Origin: Bacteroidota bacterium
GTDB taxonomy: Bacteria; Bacteroidota; Bacteroidia; Bacteroidales; JAIPAH01
Direction of reading: 5' to 3'
NCBI GenBank assembly: GCA_021767705.1
Contig: JAASSU010000009.1
Span: 1 to 33,690, forward strand
Length of the DNA: 33,690 bases
Below the pieces are notes generated by a model. The model was not told the DNA's origin and ran no database searches. It saw only the letters and a program-made list of their open reading frames with translations. This document shows positions 25,638-33,582 of this stretch, piece by piece (positions within the stretch are counted from its first letter, which is position 1; each line of letters begins with the position of its first letter). The position numbers and the translations under genes were made by a program.

Positions 25638-27416
25638 TTAAACCTTAAATTTTCTCTTCTGACGTGTGTCGAAATAGTGCGTATGAAGCAGCTCGTGCGA
25701 TTTCTCGCCCATCGGTTTGCCAAGGTACTCTTCGTAGAGCTCCTTAATCATCGGGTTTTCGTGCGACTTGCGGATTTCTTTTCCGGCATCTTCGCGATAA
25801 ATTGCTTCAGCACGCTTTTTCAGGATTTCAGAATTTCCGTGGTGCAGCGGCTGGCCGCCACCACCAATACATCCACCCGGACAAGCCATGATTTCGATGG
25901 CATGGTAGTGCGATTTGCCTTCCTCGATTTCCTGGAGTAGTTTACGGGCATTCCCCAGTCCGTGTGCGATGCCGATGTTCAGCTTCAGTCCGTCAAAATC
26001 GACCTCGGCCTTGCGGATACCTTCCATACCACGCAACTGGTCAAAATCTACCTTCTCGAGTTTTTTTCCGGTGTGCACCTCGTAGGCCGTACGTGTGGCC
26101 GCTTCGATAACACCACCGGTAGTCCCGAAGATAACGCCGGCGCCTGTTGATTCACCCATTGGGTTGTCAAAGTCTTCATCCGGAAGCTTGTTGAGATCCA
26201 TATTGGCCTGCTTGATGAGGTGTGCCAGCTCGCGGGTGGAGATAGAGAAGTCCACGTCCGGGTTGTCGTCCACCTTAAACTCATCGCGCTGCGACTCGTA
26301 CTTCTTGGCCAGGCAAGGCATGATAGAAACCACGACCATATCTTCGCGCTTCACGTTCATCTTTTCAGCAAAGTAGCTCTTGGCAATGGCACCAAACATC
26401 TGCTGCGGAGAGCGTGCGGTAGAAGGGATTTCCTTCAGGTCGGGGAAGTGGTACTCAAAGAAGTTCACCCATCCCGGACAGCAAGAGGTCAGGATAGGAA
26501 GTTTTACGTCTTTGTCGCCGTTGAGGTGCTTGGTCAGCCTGTCGAGCAGCTCTGCACCTTCTTCCATAATGGTAAGGTCGGCAGCAAAGTCGGTATCAAA
26601 AACCTTATCGAAACCTAATCTGCGCAAAGCAGAAACCATTTTGCCGGTCACCAGTGTTCCGTGCTCCATTCCGAACTCTTCGCCGAGGGCGGCACGCACG
26701 GCAGGGGCGGTCTGAACCACTACGGTTTTCTTCGGGTCGGAGAGGGCGCGAATCACATCGGCCGTATGGTCTTTCTCTGTAAGCGCTCCTGTGGGGCAAA
26801 CCGCCACACACTGTCCGCAGTAAGTGCACGGCGACGCTTCGAGGTTCATCTCAAAGGCCGGTGTAACCACCGATTCAAATCCGCGGTTGATGGCTGAGAG
26901 CGCTCCAACGGTTTGCACGTCATTACACATGGTTTCGCAACGGCGGCACATGATGCACTTGTCCATCTCACGAATAATCGCCGGAGAAGTGTCGAGACGG
27001 TAAGACGACATTTCAGCGATTTCTTCGTTCGGAATTTCGCGCACGCCCAGCTTCACGGCCATGTCCTGCAGGTCGCACATTCCCGACTTGGCACAGGTAA
27101 GGCAGTCTTTGGGGTGGTCGCTCAGGATGAATTCCATCACAGTGCGGCGTGCATTGATAACGCGCGGGGTGTTCGTTTTGATTACCATGCCGTCCTGGCA
27201 CTCGGTAGAGCAGGAGGGCGCAAGGTTTTTGCGGCCTTCTACTTCCACCACGCAGATGCGGCATCCGCCCGGTTTGTTTTCAATGTTCATATCTTCCAGG
27301 TTCATGTAGCACAGAACCGGGATGTCGATATCAAGCTTTTTAGCTGCATGCAGGATGGTGGTCTTTTTCGGAACCTCCACCTGCTGGTTATCTATTGTTA
27401 TTTTAATGGTATCCAT
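25638..27416 (-). CDS. hydA: [FeFe]-hydrogenase catalytic subunit HydA
   Basis: A 592-residue catalytic subunit for reversible H2 formation. In order: a ferredoxin-like [2Fe-2S] domain (Cys at about 36-69, GGCRICVVEVEG), the His-ligated [4Fe-4S] motif HPKDCLTCAKSGMC (about 99), two [4Fe-4S] sites (CIMCRRCETMC and CTYCGQCVAVCP, about 150-215), and the H-cluster domain. The three H-cluster signatures are intact: TSCCPGW (about 310), MPCLAKKYE (about 365) and MACPGGCIGGGGQP (about 512). The small C-terminal domain follows. With HydB and HydC it should exchange electrons with NAD(H) and ferredoxin. From memory the Thermotoga HydA (~645 aa) has an extra C-terminal [2Fe-2S] domain, absent here. AAGGAG precedes the start. 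Confidence 0.95.
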   Translation of the reverse strand: MDTIKITIDNQQVEVPKKTTILHAAKKLDIDIPVLCYMNLEDMNIENKPGGCRICVVEVEGRKNLAPSCSTECQDGMVIKTNTPRVINARRTVMEFILSDHPKDCLTCAKSGMCDLQDMAVKLGVREIPNEEIAEMSSYRLDTSPAIIREMDKCIMCRRCETMCNDVQTVGALSAINRGFESVVTPAFEMNLEASPCTYCGQCVAVCPTGALTEKDHTADVIRALSDPKKTVVVQTAPAVRAALGEEFGMEHGTLVTGKMVSALRRLGFDKVFDTDFAADLTIMEEGAELLDRLTKHLNGDKDVKLPILTSCCPGWVNFFEYHFPDLKEIPSTARSPQQMFGAIAKSYFAEKMNVKREDMVVVSIMPCLAKKYESQRDEFKVDDNPDVDFSISTRELAHLIKQANMDLNKLPDEDFDNPMGESTGAGVIFGTTGGVIEAATRTAYEVHTGKKLEKVDFDQLRGMEGIRKAEVDFDGLKLNIGIAHGLGNARKLLQEIEEGKSHYHAIEIMACPGGCIGGGGQPLHHGNSEILKKRAEAIYREDAGKEIRKSHENPMIKELYEEYLGKPMGEKSHELLHTHYFDTRQKRKFKV

Positions 27417-27430
27417 ATTAATGCTCCTTA

Positions 27431-29224
27431 TTATTTAATGAAGATTGCGTTGAATTTACACTTGTCCATACATGCGCCGCACTTGATACACAGGGCGGTG
27501 TCGATTTCATGGACTTCCTTACGCTCACCTGAGATAGCGCCTACGGGGCAAACACGTGCACAAGCTGTACAGCCTACACAGTTTTCAGCCTCGATAACGT
27601 AGTTCATCAAGTCTTTACACTGTCCGGCCGGACATTTCTCCTCTTCCACGTGAGCCACATACTCATCCCAGAAGTTGTCGAGTGTCGACAGTACCGGGTT
27701 GGGAGAGGTCTGACCCAATCCGCACAAAGCGGTATCCTTAATTACGTTACACTGGTTTCTCAGGATATCCAGGTCCTGGCGGTTGGCCTTTCCTTCGGTG
27801 ATTTTTGTGAGCAACTCGTGCAGGCGTTTGTTACCGATACGGCACGGCGCACATTTTCCGCAGGACTCTTCCACGGTGAAGTCGAGGTAGAATTTCGAAA
27901 CCGAAACCATACAGTCGTCTTCATCCATCACAATCATCCCTCCTGAGCCCATCATCGATCCGGCAGCCAGCAGGTTGTCGAAGTCGATAGGGGTGTCGAG
28001 GTGCTTCTCTGTGAGGCAGCCACCCGAAGGGCCACCAGTCTGTACGGCTTTGAATTTCTTGCCGTCCTTGATGCCGCCGCCGATTTCAAAAATCACTTCG
28101 CGCAGGGTGGTGCCCATCGGAACTTCAATCAGTCCTACGTTGTTGATTTTCCCGGCAAGGGCAAATACTTTCGTTCCTTTCGAGCTCTCATTACCTATTG
28201 ATGAGAACCACTTAGCTCCCTTGTTGAGGATGGCCGGGATGTTGGCAAAGGTTTCCACGTTGTTTACGTTGGTGGGCTTGCCAAGGTATCCTGACTCGGC
28301 CGGGAACGGAGGCTTAATGGTAGGCTCGCCACGTTCACCTTCCATCGAGTGGATAAGTGCTGTTTCTTCACCGCAAACAAATGCCCCGGCGCCAAAACGC
28401 AGCTCCACATCAAAGTCAAACCCGCTTCCGAGGATATCTTTCCCGAGGAGGCCAAATTCGCGGGCCTGGTCGATAGCGATATTGAGGCGCTTAATGGCCA
28501 GCGGATATTCGGCGCGGATATAAATCAGTCCTTTAGTCGCTCCTGTGCTGTATCCGCAAATCGTCATGGCTTCCAGCACAGAGTGCGGGTCGCCCTCAAG
28601 GATGGAGCGGTCCATAAATGCTCCCGGGTCACCCTCGTCGGCATTACACACCACGTATTTCTGGTCGGCTTTGTTAGCGGCGGCAAACTGCCATTTCAGT
28701 CCGGCAGGGAACCCGCCACCACCGCGGCCACGCAGTCCTGATTCTTTAATCTCCTCGATAATTTCTTCGGGCTTCATTTCCAGGAGGGCCTTACCCAAAG
28801 CTTCATAACCATCGCGTGCAATATATTCTTTAATATTTTCAGGATCGAGGAATCCGCAGTTACGGAGTGCAATTCTGAGCTGCTTTTTATAGAAGCCCAT
28901 GTGCTTTGAGTCGGCAACAGTTTCTTTTTTTGCAGGGTCTTTATAAAGCAGGCGCTCTACCTGGCGGCCTTTAATGACGTGTTCTTCAACAATCTCTTTA
29001 GCGTCATCAGGCGTAACCTGTGTGTAGAATGTGTTGTCGGGCAAGCATTTTACGATGGGCCCTTTCTCACAAAATCCGAAGCAGCCGGTGGTCACCACCT
29101 GCACATCGTTTTCCAGGTTATTGTTTTGAAGTTCTGTTTTCAGGTTTTCTTCGATGGTGTCGCTGGCTGAGGCTCTGCAACCTGTACCACCACAAACCAT
29201 CATGTGCATTTTATATTTTGCCAT
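27431..29224 (-). CDS. hydB: Bifurcating [FeFe]-hydrogenase subunit HydB (NuoF-like, NAD/FMN)
   Basis: A 597-residue NuoF-like subunit. An N-terminal thioredoxin-like [2Fe-2S] domain shows CGGTGC (11-16) and CFGFC (about 48-52). The FMN/NAD(H) domain has GRGGGGFPAGLKW (about 166) and CNADEGDPGAF (about 193). An SLBB segment follows, then SCGKCAPCRIG for a [4Fe-4S] cluster (about 455), and finally a C-terminal pair of [4Fe-4S] motifs, CVGCTACARVCP and CIKCGACMDKC. It is the site where electrons from NADH enter or leave, with FMN as the presumed bifurcation centre. A strong Shine-Dalgarno sequence, AAGGAGG, stands 8 bp before ATG. It lies 12 bp after the upstream gene and 14 bp before hydA. Confidence 0.95.
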   Translation of the reverse strand: MAKYKMHMMVCGGTGCRASASDTIEENLKTELQNNNLENDVQVVTTGCFGFCEKGPIVKCLPDNTFYTQVTPDDAKEIVEEHVIKGRQVERLLYKDPAKKETVADSKHMGFYKKQLRIALRNCGFLDPENIKEYIARDGYEALGKALLEMKPEEIIEEIKESGLRGRGGGGFPAGLKWQFAAANKADQKYVVCNADEGDPGAFMDRSILEGDPHSVLEAMTICGYSTGATKGLIYIRAEYPLAIKRLNIAIDQAREFGLLGKDILGSGFDFDVELRFGAGAFVCGEETALIHSMEGERGEPTIKPPFPAESGYLGKPTNVNNVETFANIPAILNKGAKWFSSIGNESSKGTKVFALAGKINNVGLIEVPMGTTLREVIFEIGGGIKDGKKFKAVQTGGPSGGCLTEKHLDTPIDFDNLLAAGSMMGSGGMIVMDEDDCMVSVSKFYLDFTVEESCGKCAPCRIGNKRLHELLTKITEGKANRQDLDILRNQCNVIKDTALCGLGQTSPNPVLSTLDNFWDEYVAHVEEEKCPAGQCKDLMNYVIEAENCVGCTACARVCPVGAISGERKEVHEIDTALCIKCGACMDKCKFNAIFIK

Positions 29225-29236
29225 AGGTTTTCCTCC

Positions 29237-29638
29237 TTACTTTCTGTCGTCAATAGTTTCGTAATTCTGTGGGATAATCCCATCCACCAGCTCTCCGTTA
29301 CGGATATACTTTTCGATAATTTCGTCGGCTTTCCTTACATCGACCCAGCCAAAAACGATAGGCTCGTTTCCGGGAAGGGTCACTTCGATGGTTGGTTCAG
29401 CATAAGAGTATCCCATGTCGCCGGTTTGAGTGACCACTGCATCGATATTTCTTTTTTCCAGTTCATCGGCCAGGTAATTATATACCTCTTTGGCTCCTGA
29501 GGCGATGCCACTGGTAGCCATTCCTACTTTGATTTGGACCAGGCTCTCGGGGTGGTCGCTCTTCTCGCGAAGAGAGACTTTATTGCGAAGCTCGTCCTTC
29601 ATCTTTTTCAGCTCTGAGAGAGATTTGATCTTTGCCAT
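29237..29638 (-). CDS. Thioredoxin-like ferredoxin homolog with all cysteines lost
   Basis: A 133-residue protein in the place where hydrogenase operons carry a thioredoxin-like [2Fe-2S] ferredoxin subunit. The fold signature is clear: VGMATSGIASGAKEV, VVTQTGDMGYSYAEPTIEV and GNEPIVFGWV match the family's GMxTCGIAxGA...TQTGCxGxCxxEP...G pattern. At each position where the family has a cluster ligand this protein has Ser, Asp or Ser, and no cysteine occurs anywhere in it. It therefore cannot bind the standard cluster and probably has a structural or assembly role. It begins the structural operon, 12 bp before hydB, with a promoter 63 bp upstream. Confidence 0.85.
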   Translation of the reverse strand: MAKIKSLSELKKMKDELRNKVSLREKSDHPESLVQIKVGMATSGIASGAKEVYNYLADELEKRNIDAVVTQTGDMGYSYAEPTIEVTLPGNEPIVFGWVDVRKADEIIEKYIRNGELVDGIIPQNYETIDDRK

Positions 29639-29701
29639 TATTGTTTGATTTTAAGTTCTTTTCAAATCTTTTGTGAAAATACTAACAATTCTTTTCACCT
29701 G

Positions 29702-29732
29702 CAAAATTAGATCAGGGCATAGTAATAACCAA
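29702..29732 (-). promoter_or_regulatory. Bacteroidota-type promoter of the hydrogenase structural operon
   Basis: On the minus strand TTG (29730-29732) is followed after exactly 20 bases by TAATTTTG (29702-29709). This matches the phylum's -33 TTG and -7 TAnnTTTG elements. Transcription should start at about 29695, leaving a leader of about 57 bases before the first gene. Confidence 0.6.
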
Positions 29733-29738
29733 GCTTTT

Positions 29739-29756
29739 GTGTTAAAAAAATAACAC
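29739..29756. promoter_or_regulatory. Perfect GTGTTA-N6-TAACAC palindrome upstream of the hyd promoter
   Basis: GTGTTA (29739-29744), six A, TAACAC (29751-29756). Its centre is about 52 bases before the predicted transcription start, just upstream of the -33 element. A six-base spacer between 5-6 base arms is the layout of CRP/FNR-family sites, often activators at this distance. It also resembles the Rex operator TTGTTA-N6-TAACAA; Rex is the NADH sensor that controls hydrogenase operons in other anaerobes. The regulator is not encoded in the window. Confidence 0.5.
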
Positions 29757-30218
29757 TGTGAATGAAATAACAGAAATATATAACGATTCTAAATAAGGGG
29801 CTCTGTAAAAACAACAATATCAGCCTGTTGTGGTGTGGTTTTGAAAAGGATAAGAATTAGTATCTAATGTAAATCACGGCGAAATGGATTACGCGGATTT
29901 TAGCGAATTACGCAAGTCCCGTATCCCCAGGGTTGCCATCCCTTGAAAGGATGGATGAATGGATGGTTGAATGTGGCTTTCATGCAGTCATTCTTCCTGA
30001 ACAAAGAACAAGGAACAAAGAATAAAGAACCCGGAACCCAAACCAACTGCCTTTCGCCTTTTTTCAACTCTAATTACCAGCTCTCCCTACACCTGAACAC
30101 CTACGCACTTAAACACATTCTTCCAACTTAAGAACTTACAGAACTTAAAAACATACAAACTTAGTAACCTACCAAACTTACTAACTTAGAAACGTAAAAA
30201 ACCTACAAACCCACCAAC
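29757..30218. repeat. Low-complexity spacer with AACTTA repeats
   Basis: No gene is supported in this ~460-bp stretch upstream of the hyd promoter. It holds purine-rich runs of GAACAAAGAACAAGG type (30000-30040) and, at 30119-30218, an A/C/T-only-looking tract in which AACTTA occurs six times in varied spacing. A 62-residue plus-strand frame here has no resemblance to a protein. Confidence 0.55.
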
Positions 30219-30773
30219 CTACCTCAGTTTCTCCCCGCAATACTCTTCAATATTCTCGACAACCATTTCTTTCAGGTATTTTACAACCTGGGGTTCGTGC
30301 ATCGGGGTGCCGTCGAGTGCTTCTTTCACATCTTTGGTGTTGAAAATGAACTCTCCCTGGTCGGTGATATAGGTGAAGATGAAATCAATTTCCGGCTGAC
30401 TGGTAGCCATTCCCACCACTGTGTCTACCACATCGCCCATCGGAGGGGTGTCCAGATGGTTGAGCTGAAAGGAGGCGTTCACCATGGTGCCCTTTTTTTC
30501 GGCTGAAGAGATAGAGAACTTGCCTTCACTTTGCTCTGCGTTTTGCTTTAGCAAAGGAATGCCCATTCCCACTTTCCGGGTGGTTCTGGACGTGGTGTAG
30601 GGGTCAGCCACTTTATCCAAAACATCTTTGCTCATGCCTTTGCCATTGTCTTTGATCAGCAGCTCGAGCAGGTTTTTTTGCTGGCTTTTCAGGATGTATA
30701 TATCTATCAGAGTCGATTCTGCCGAAATCGAGTTGTGTGCAATATCCAGGATGTGCTGGGCAATATTTTTCAT
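30219..30773 (-). CDS. GHKL-type ATP-binding protein of the hydrogenase cassette
   Basis: I start at the ATG ending at 30773 (MKNIAQHILDIAHNS), giving 184 residues; the longer start at 30797 adds only a basic octapeptide. The ATP-binding boxes are those of the histidine kinase/anti-sigma superfamily: N-box-like DIAHNSISA, DNGKGM and GMGIPLLKQNAE, then GTMVNASF. There is no phospho-acceptor His domain or membrane segment, so it is more like a stand-alone ATPase or anti-sigma switch kinase. The last ~70 residues are a separate small domain. Similar genes occur beside bifurcating hydrogenase genes in Clostridia and Thermotogae. The role is presumably regulatory. Confidence 0.82.
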   Translation of the reverse strand: MKNIAQHILDIAHNSISAESTLIDIYILKSQQKNLLELLIKDNGKGMSKDVLDKVADPYTTSRTTRKVGMGIPLLKQNAEQSEGKFSISSAEKKGTMVNASFQLNHLDTPPMGDVVDTVVGMATSQPEIDFIFTYITDQGEFIFNTKDVKEALDGTPMHEPQVVKYLKEMVVENIEEYCGEKLR

Positions 30774-30900
30774 GTTTTTGTTTTTAAATCGCGGCAAAAT
30801 TATGGAATAAAGGCTTTGCCGCGAAATAACTTAGATTGTCCGGGCTAACTTTTTCCTTAATTAAAGCTTATCCATAAAGTCCTACCAATGTTGATTTCCT

Positions 30901-30986
30901 CCCCGCAACCCCTTAATCCCCTGAAGGGGAACAGCCACACATGCAGCTATTTAGTTAGCTCTCCCCTTTAGGGGAGCTGGAGGGGT
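30901..30986. repeat. Paired GGGG/CCCC hairpins between the PHP and HATPase genes
   Basis: TCCCC-TGAA-GGGGA (30917-30930) and CTCCCC-TTTA-GGGGAG (30961-30976) lie 30 bp apart, with further CCCC/GGGG runs outside them able to pair with each other. They occupy the 259-bp gap between two genes of the cassette and could attenuate transcription, or simply be an intergenic repeat. Confidence 0.55.
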
Positions 30987-31032
30987 AAAAACGAAATGGA
31001 GTTGCTACATTTGCCCGGACATTTAGTTAAGC

Positions 31033-31770
31033 CTAAGAGGATACGCTTCTGCCGTTTTCGTTTAATAATGCCATTTTTATTTCCTGAAAGGACGGTTTCC
31101 TGATATTAAACTCTGAGTGTACGCACCCGATATCTTCCGGAAAATGAGCATCAGAACTGCGTATAATCGAAAAGTTGCGTAGTAAAGGGTTATCTTTTCG
31201 GAAATCGCTGGTCTCAGCATGCTTCGAAAGCTCCAAAGCATCGGCCTCCATATCGGGAGCGATAAATCCGAGCTGACTGATTAAGCTGTATGCACTCCGG
31301 TTGACATGCGCAGGAATAAAAATCCCTCCCCGCTGATGCACCTGATTAGTCAGCGCATCCACTGACAGGGTAGTGGCGTTGATGAGCAAGGGCTCCACCT
31401 CTTCGATAATCTGTTCATCACGGTCGATGATAACCTGGTGGCCAAATAACTTCGTTTTGTTTTTCACTTTTATCAGCGACTGGTCCAGAAGCTTTTGGAA
31501 ATCATCGATGTCATCAAAGGTTTCGAAAAAAGCCAGGCAGTGGGCTTCTTCTTTGGTGGTGACTTCCGCGCCACAGAGCACAAAAATTCCCTTTTCGGAG
31601 GCAATTTCGCTGGTAAGCCGGCAATGCCCTGTGTGGTTGTGGTCGGTGATGCCGATGATGTCCAGCCCCTTTTGCTGTGCTGTATTTACAATGGTATCCG
31701 GGTCCATGTCGAGGCTTCCGCATGGAGAGAGCAGGGTGTGGATATGTAAATCAGCACGGTATTTTTGCAT
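31033..31770 (-). CDS. PHP-domain phosphoesterase of the hydrogenase cassette
   Basis: A 245-residue protein with complete PHP metal-binding motifs: DLHIHTLLSPCG (7-18), GITDHNHTGH (about 40), CGAEVTT (about 66), PAHVNRS (about 153) and SSDAHFPEDIG (about 209). The family hydrolyses phosphoesters, such as nucleotide or small-molecule phosphates, using a trinuclear metal site. The substrate cannot be inferred. It lies 50 bp after the DRTGG gene in the same direction. PHP proteins recur in the gene neighbourhood of [FeFe]-hydrogenases, where they could process a signalling nucleotide. That role is inference. Confidence 0.88.
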   Translation of the reverse strand: MQKYRADLHIHTLLSPCGSLDMDPDTIVNTAQQKGLDIIGITDHNHTGHCRLTSEIASEKGIFVLCGAEVTTKEEAHCLAFFETFDDIDDFQKLLDQSLIKVKNKTKLFGHQVIIDRDEQIIEEVEPLLINATTLSVDALTNQVHQRGGIFIPAHVNRSAYSLISQLGFIAPDMEADALELSKHAETSDFRKDNPLLRNFSIIRSSDAHFPEDIGCVHSEFNIRKPSFQEIKMALLNENGRSVSS

Positions 31771-31820
31771 CTTTATCCCTTCTAACGTTCAAATCCGAGA
31801 AACTGTTTTCCTGAAAGGGC

Positions 31821-32156
31821 TTAAGAGCGAAGCAGGCTCCAGACTTTTCCGGCTGTTTCGAAAGCCTCTTCCCTGGTCTTCAGGATAGGTATTCCTTCTT
31901 CTTCGCTTTGCTTGCGTGTGTCGTCATCCGGCTCAAGCCCCTTGACCAGGATGACCGCTGCCAGCTCTTTCAAAGAGGCTATAGCCATCACGTTTTTGTG
32001 TGTTTGCAGCGTAATCCAGACCTGGCCCTCATCGGCGTTGCCCATCACATCGCTGAGCAAGTCGCAGGCATAGCCTCCCGTAATTTCATTGTTGACCCCT
32101 GCCGCTCCGCTTTCAAGTTCCAGGTTTAATTTATCTATAAGTTCCGATACTTTCAT
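31821..32156 (-). CDS. DRTGG-domain protein
   Basis: A 111-residue protein that is almost entirely a DRTGG domain: a helical lead-in (MKVSELIDKLNLELESG), then ITGGYACDLLSDVMGNAD, a hydrophobic strand AAVILVKGLEPDDDTRKQSEEEG and IPILKTREEAFE. In other proteins DRTGG domains join CBS or phosphotransacetylase regions; stand-alone forms are adaptor-like with unknown ligand. It lies 51 bp after the hydrogenase-like gene and 50 bp before the PHP gene, an arrangement also found in Clostridia beside hydrogenase genes. No catalytic residues are apparent. Confidence 0.85.
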   Translation of the reverse strand: MKVSELIDKLNLELESGAAGVNNEITGGYACDLLSDVMGNADEGQVWITLQTHKNVMAIASLKELAAVILVKGLEPDDDTRKQSEEEGIPILKTREEAFETAGKVWSLLRS

Positions 32157-32207
32157 GGTTTCGTTTTTTAGTGATGCTCAGCCTTTCCTGATAAAGAGAT
32201 ACTGAAC

Positions 32208-33569
32208 TTATTTTTTATGACGATAGGTATTGATCCGGTCTTTACCCCAGATTTTTTCTAGTCGTTTTTTTGCGTCTTCCTTGTCTTCGGCACCTTCGTA
32301 CACCTTCATGCTCTGGATAAAGACACAATCGTCCATCGAAGCTTTTCCGTGAACGATATCTTCGGCCAGCGACATGCACGAGGGTGCACCGCAACCTCCG
32401 CAATCAAACAGCGGAAGGACTTTCATCAGTTCGCTGCGCTCCTGCATTTTTTCCATGGCCTTCATCATGTCCTCGTCCAGCTTTTCGATTGATCGGGGGC
32501 GGATAGGCTCCACCAGCTTCATCTTTTTAATGATGAATTCGGCGTGCCTGTTCATAGGGTCTTCAGGCTTCGTGCGCTTATCATTCCTGAGGTCTTCGGC
32601 GCGCTGCTCCATTTTTTCTACGGTAAGGAACCTGTTGTTGACATTCAGCACCCCGCCGGCACAGCTTTCGTCGCATGCCCTGAGTTCGAGAAAATCAATG
32701 CCGGAAACCTCTTCTTTTTCCAGCTTCTCTAAAAACTCCATTACGTTCTGTATGCCGTCTATGGCCAGGTTTCTGCCGGGCATGACTGATGACTCGCCTT
32801 TTGTAAGGCTCCACAGGATGCCGGTGGGTGAGAGGTTGTTTTCGACAGGTACGCGGCAGGTAGTGCTCTTGTTGTTTTTGATCTTGTGCAGCAACTTGTT
32901 GTACAGCGAATCGATATTAATCACCCCGTTAATGAGGTGCTGCTTTTCGCCTACCGGGCTTTTCACGGCAGCGATTTTGGCAGCACATGGTGTGATATAA
33001 AACAAGCCGATATCTTCTTTGTCGATGCCTTTGTCTTCGAGCTGCTTCCGGTAGTAAATGGCCGCAATATCAAACGGAGGCTTGAGGAGCATCAGGTTTT
33101 GAGTGAGGGACGGGAATTTCACCTGGATAAGCCTGACGATGGCCGGGCAAAAAGTTGATATTGCCGGCTTCTGCTCTTTTTTAAGGTTGTGCTGGTGATT
33201 GACCATTTCCTCTTTAAGCAGGTCTACCGAATGCTCAACCTCAAAAACATCCGTAAAGCCAATCTCGAGCAGTGTGCTGTAGATTTGCTCCGGGGGCAGG
33301 CCTTCAGGAAACTGGCTGATTAAGACTGACGGGACCAGTGCTATGCGGTGCTTGTACTCGAAAATCTCCGCAAAGTCGTCTTCTTCAATACGGATGGCAC
33401 TGACCGGACAAGCTCGAAAGCACTCTCCACAGTCGACACACCTGTTAGCCAATAGTTCAGCCTTGCCTTCAACCACGCGCAAGGCCTGTGTCGGACACAC
33501 TTTCATGCAGTGTGTACATCCAATACACAATTCCTTGTCGATTTTTAATGCGTGATGAAAAGGTTTCAT
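32208..33569 (-). CDS. [FeFe]-hydrogenase-like H-cluster protein, probable H2 sensor
   Basis: A 453-residue protein. It begins with two [4Fe-4S] motifs (CIGCTHCMKVCP and CVDCGECFRACP, about 15-55). An H-cluster domain follows: STFCPA (about 141), ITPCAAK (about 193) and LRACDESCAGG (about 298). The four cluster-binding cysteines are kept, but the proton-transfer Cys next to the first is Phe, and the Met residues of the second and third signatures are Thr and Arg. A C-terminal 4Fe-4S domain CGGCGAPSC...C (about 388-415) completes it. No PAS domain is present, unlike many group C sensory hydrogenases. These features suggest an H2 or redox sensor rather than a turnover enzyme. AGAGGG precedes the start. 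Confidence 0.85.
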   Translation of the reverse strand: MKPFHHALKIDKELCIGCTHCMKVCPTQALRVVEGKAELLANRCVDCGECFRACPVSAIRIEEDDFAEIFEYKHRIALVPSVLISQFPEGLPPEQIYSTLLEIGFTDVFEVEHSVDLLKEEMVNHQHNLKKEQKPAISTFCPAIVRLIQVKFPSLTQNLMLLKPPFDIAAIYYRKQLEDKGIDKEDIGLFYITPCAAKIAAVKSPVGEKQHLINGVINIDSLYNKLLHKIKNNKSTTCRVPVENNLSPTGILWSLTKGESSVMPGRNLAIDGIQNVMEFLEKLEKEEVSGIDFLELRACDESCAGGVLNVNNRFLTVEKMEQRAEDLRNDKRTKPEDPMNRHAEFIIKKMKLVEPIRPRSIEKLDEDMMKAMEKMQERSELMKVLPLFDCGGCGAPSCMSLAEDIVHGKASMDDCVFIQSMKVYEGAEDKEDAKKRLEKIWGKDRINTYRHKK

Positions 33570-33582
33570 AATGACCCTCTTT

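Noticed and set aside
26913..27602. Plus-strand frames opposite hydA and hydB
   Set aside because: They are long because of the codon use of the hyd genes; the minus-strand products carry every cluster motif and the antisense ones none.
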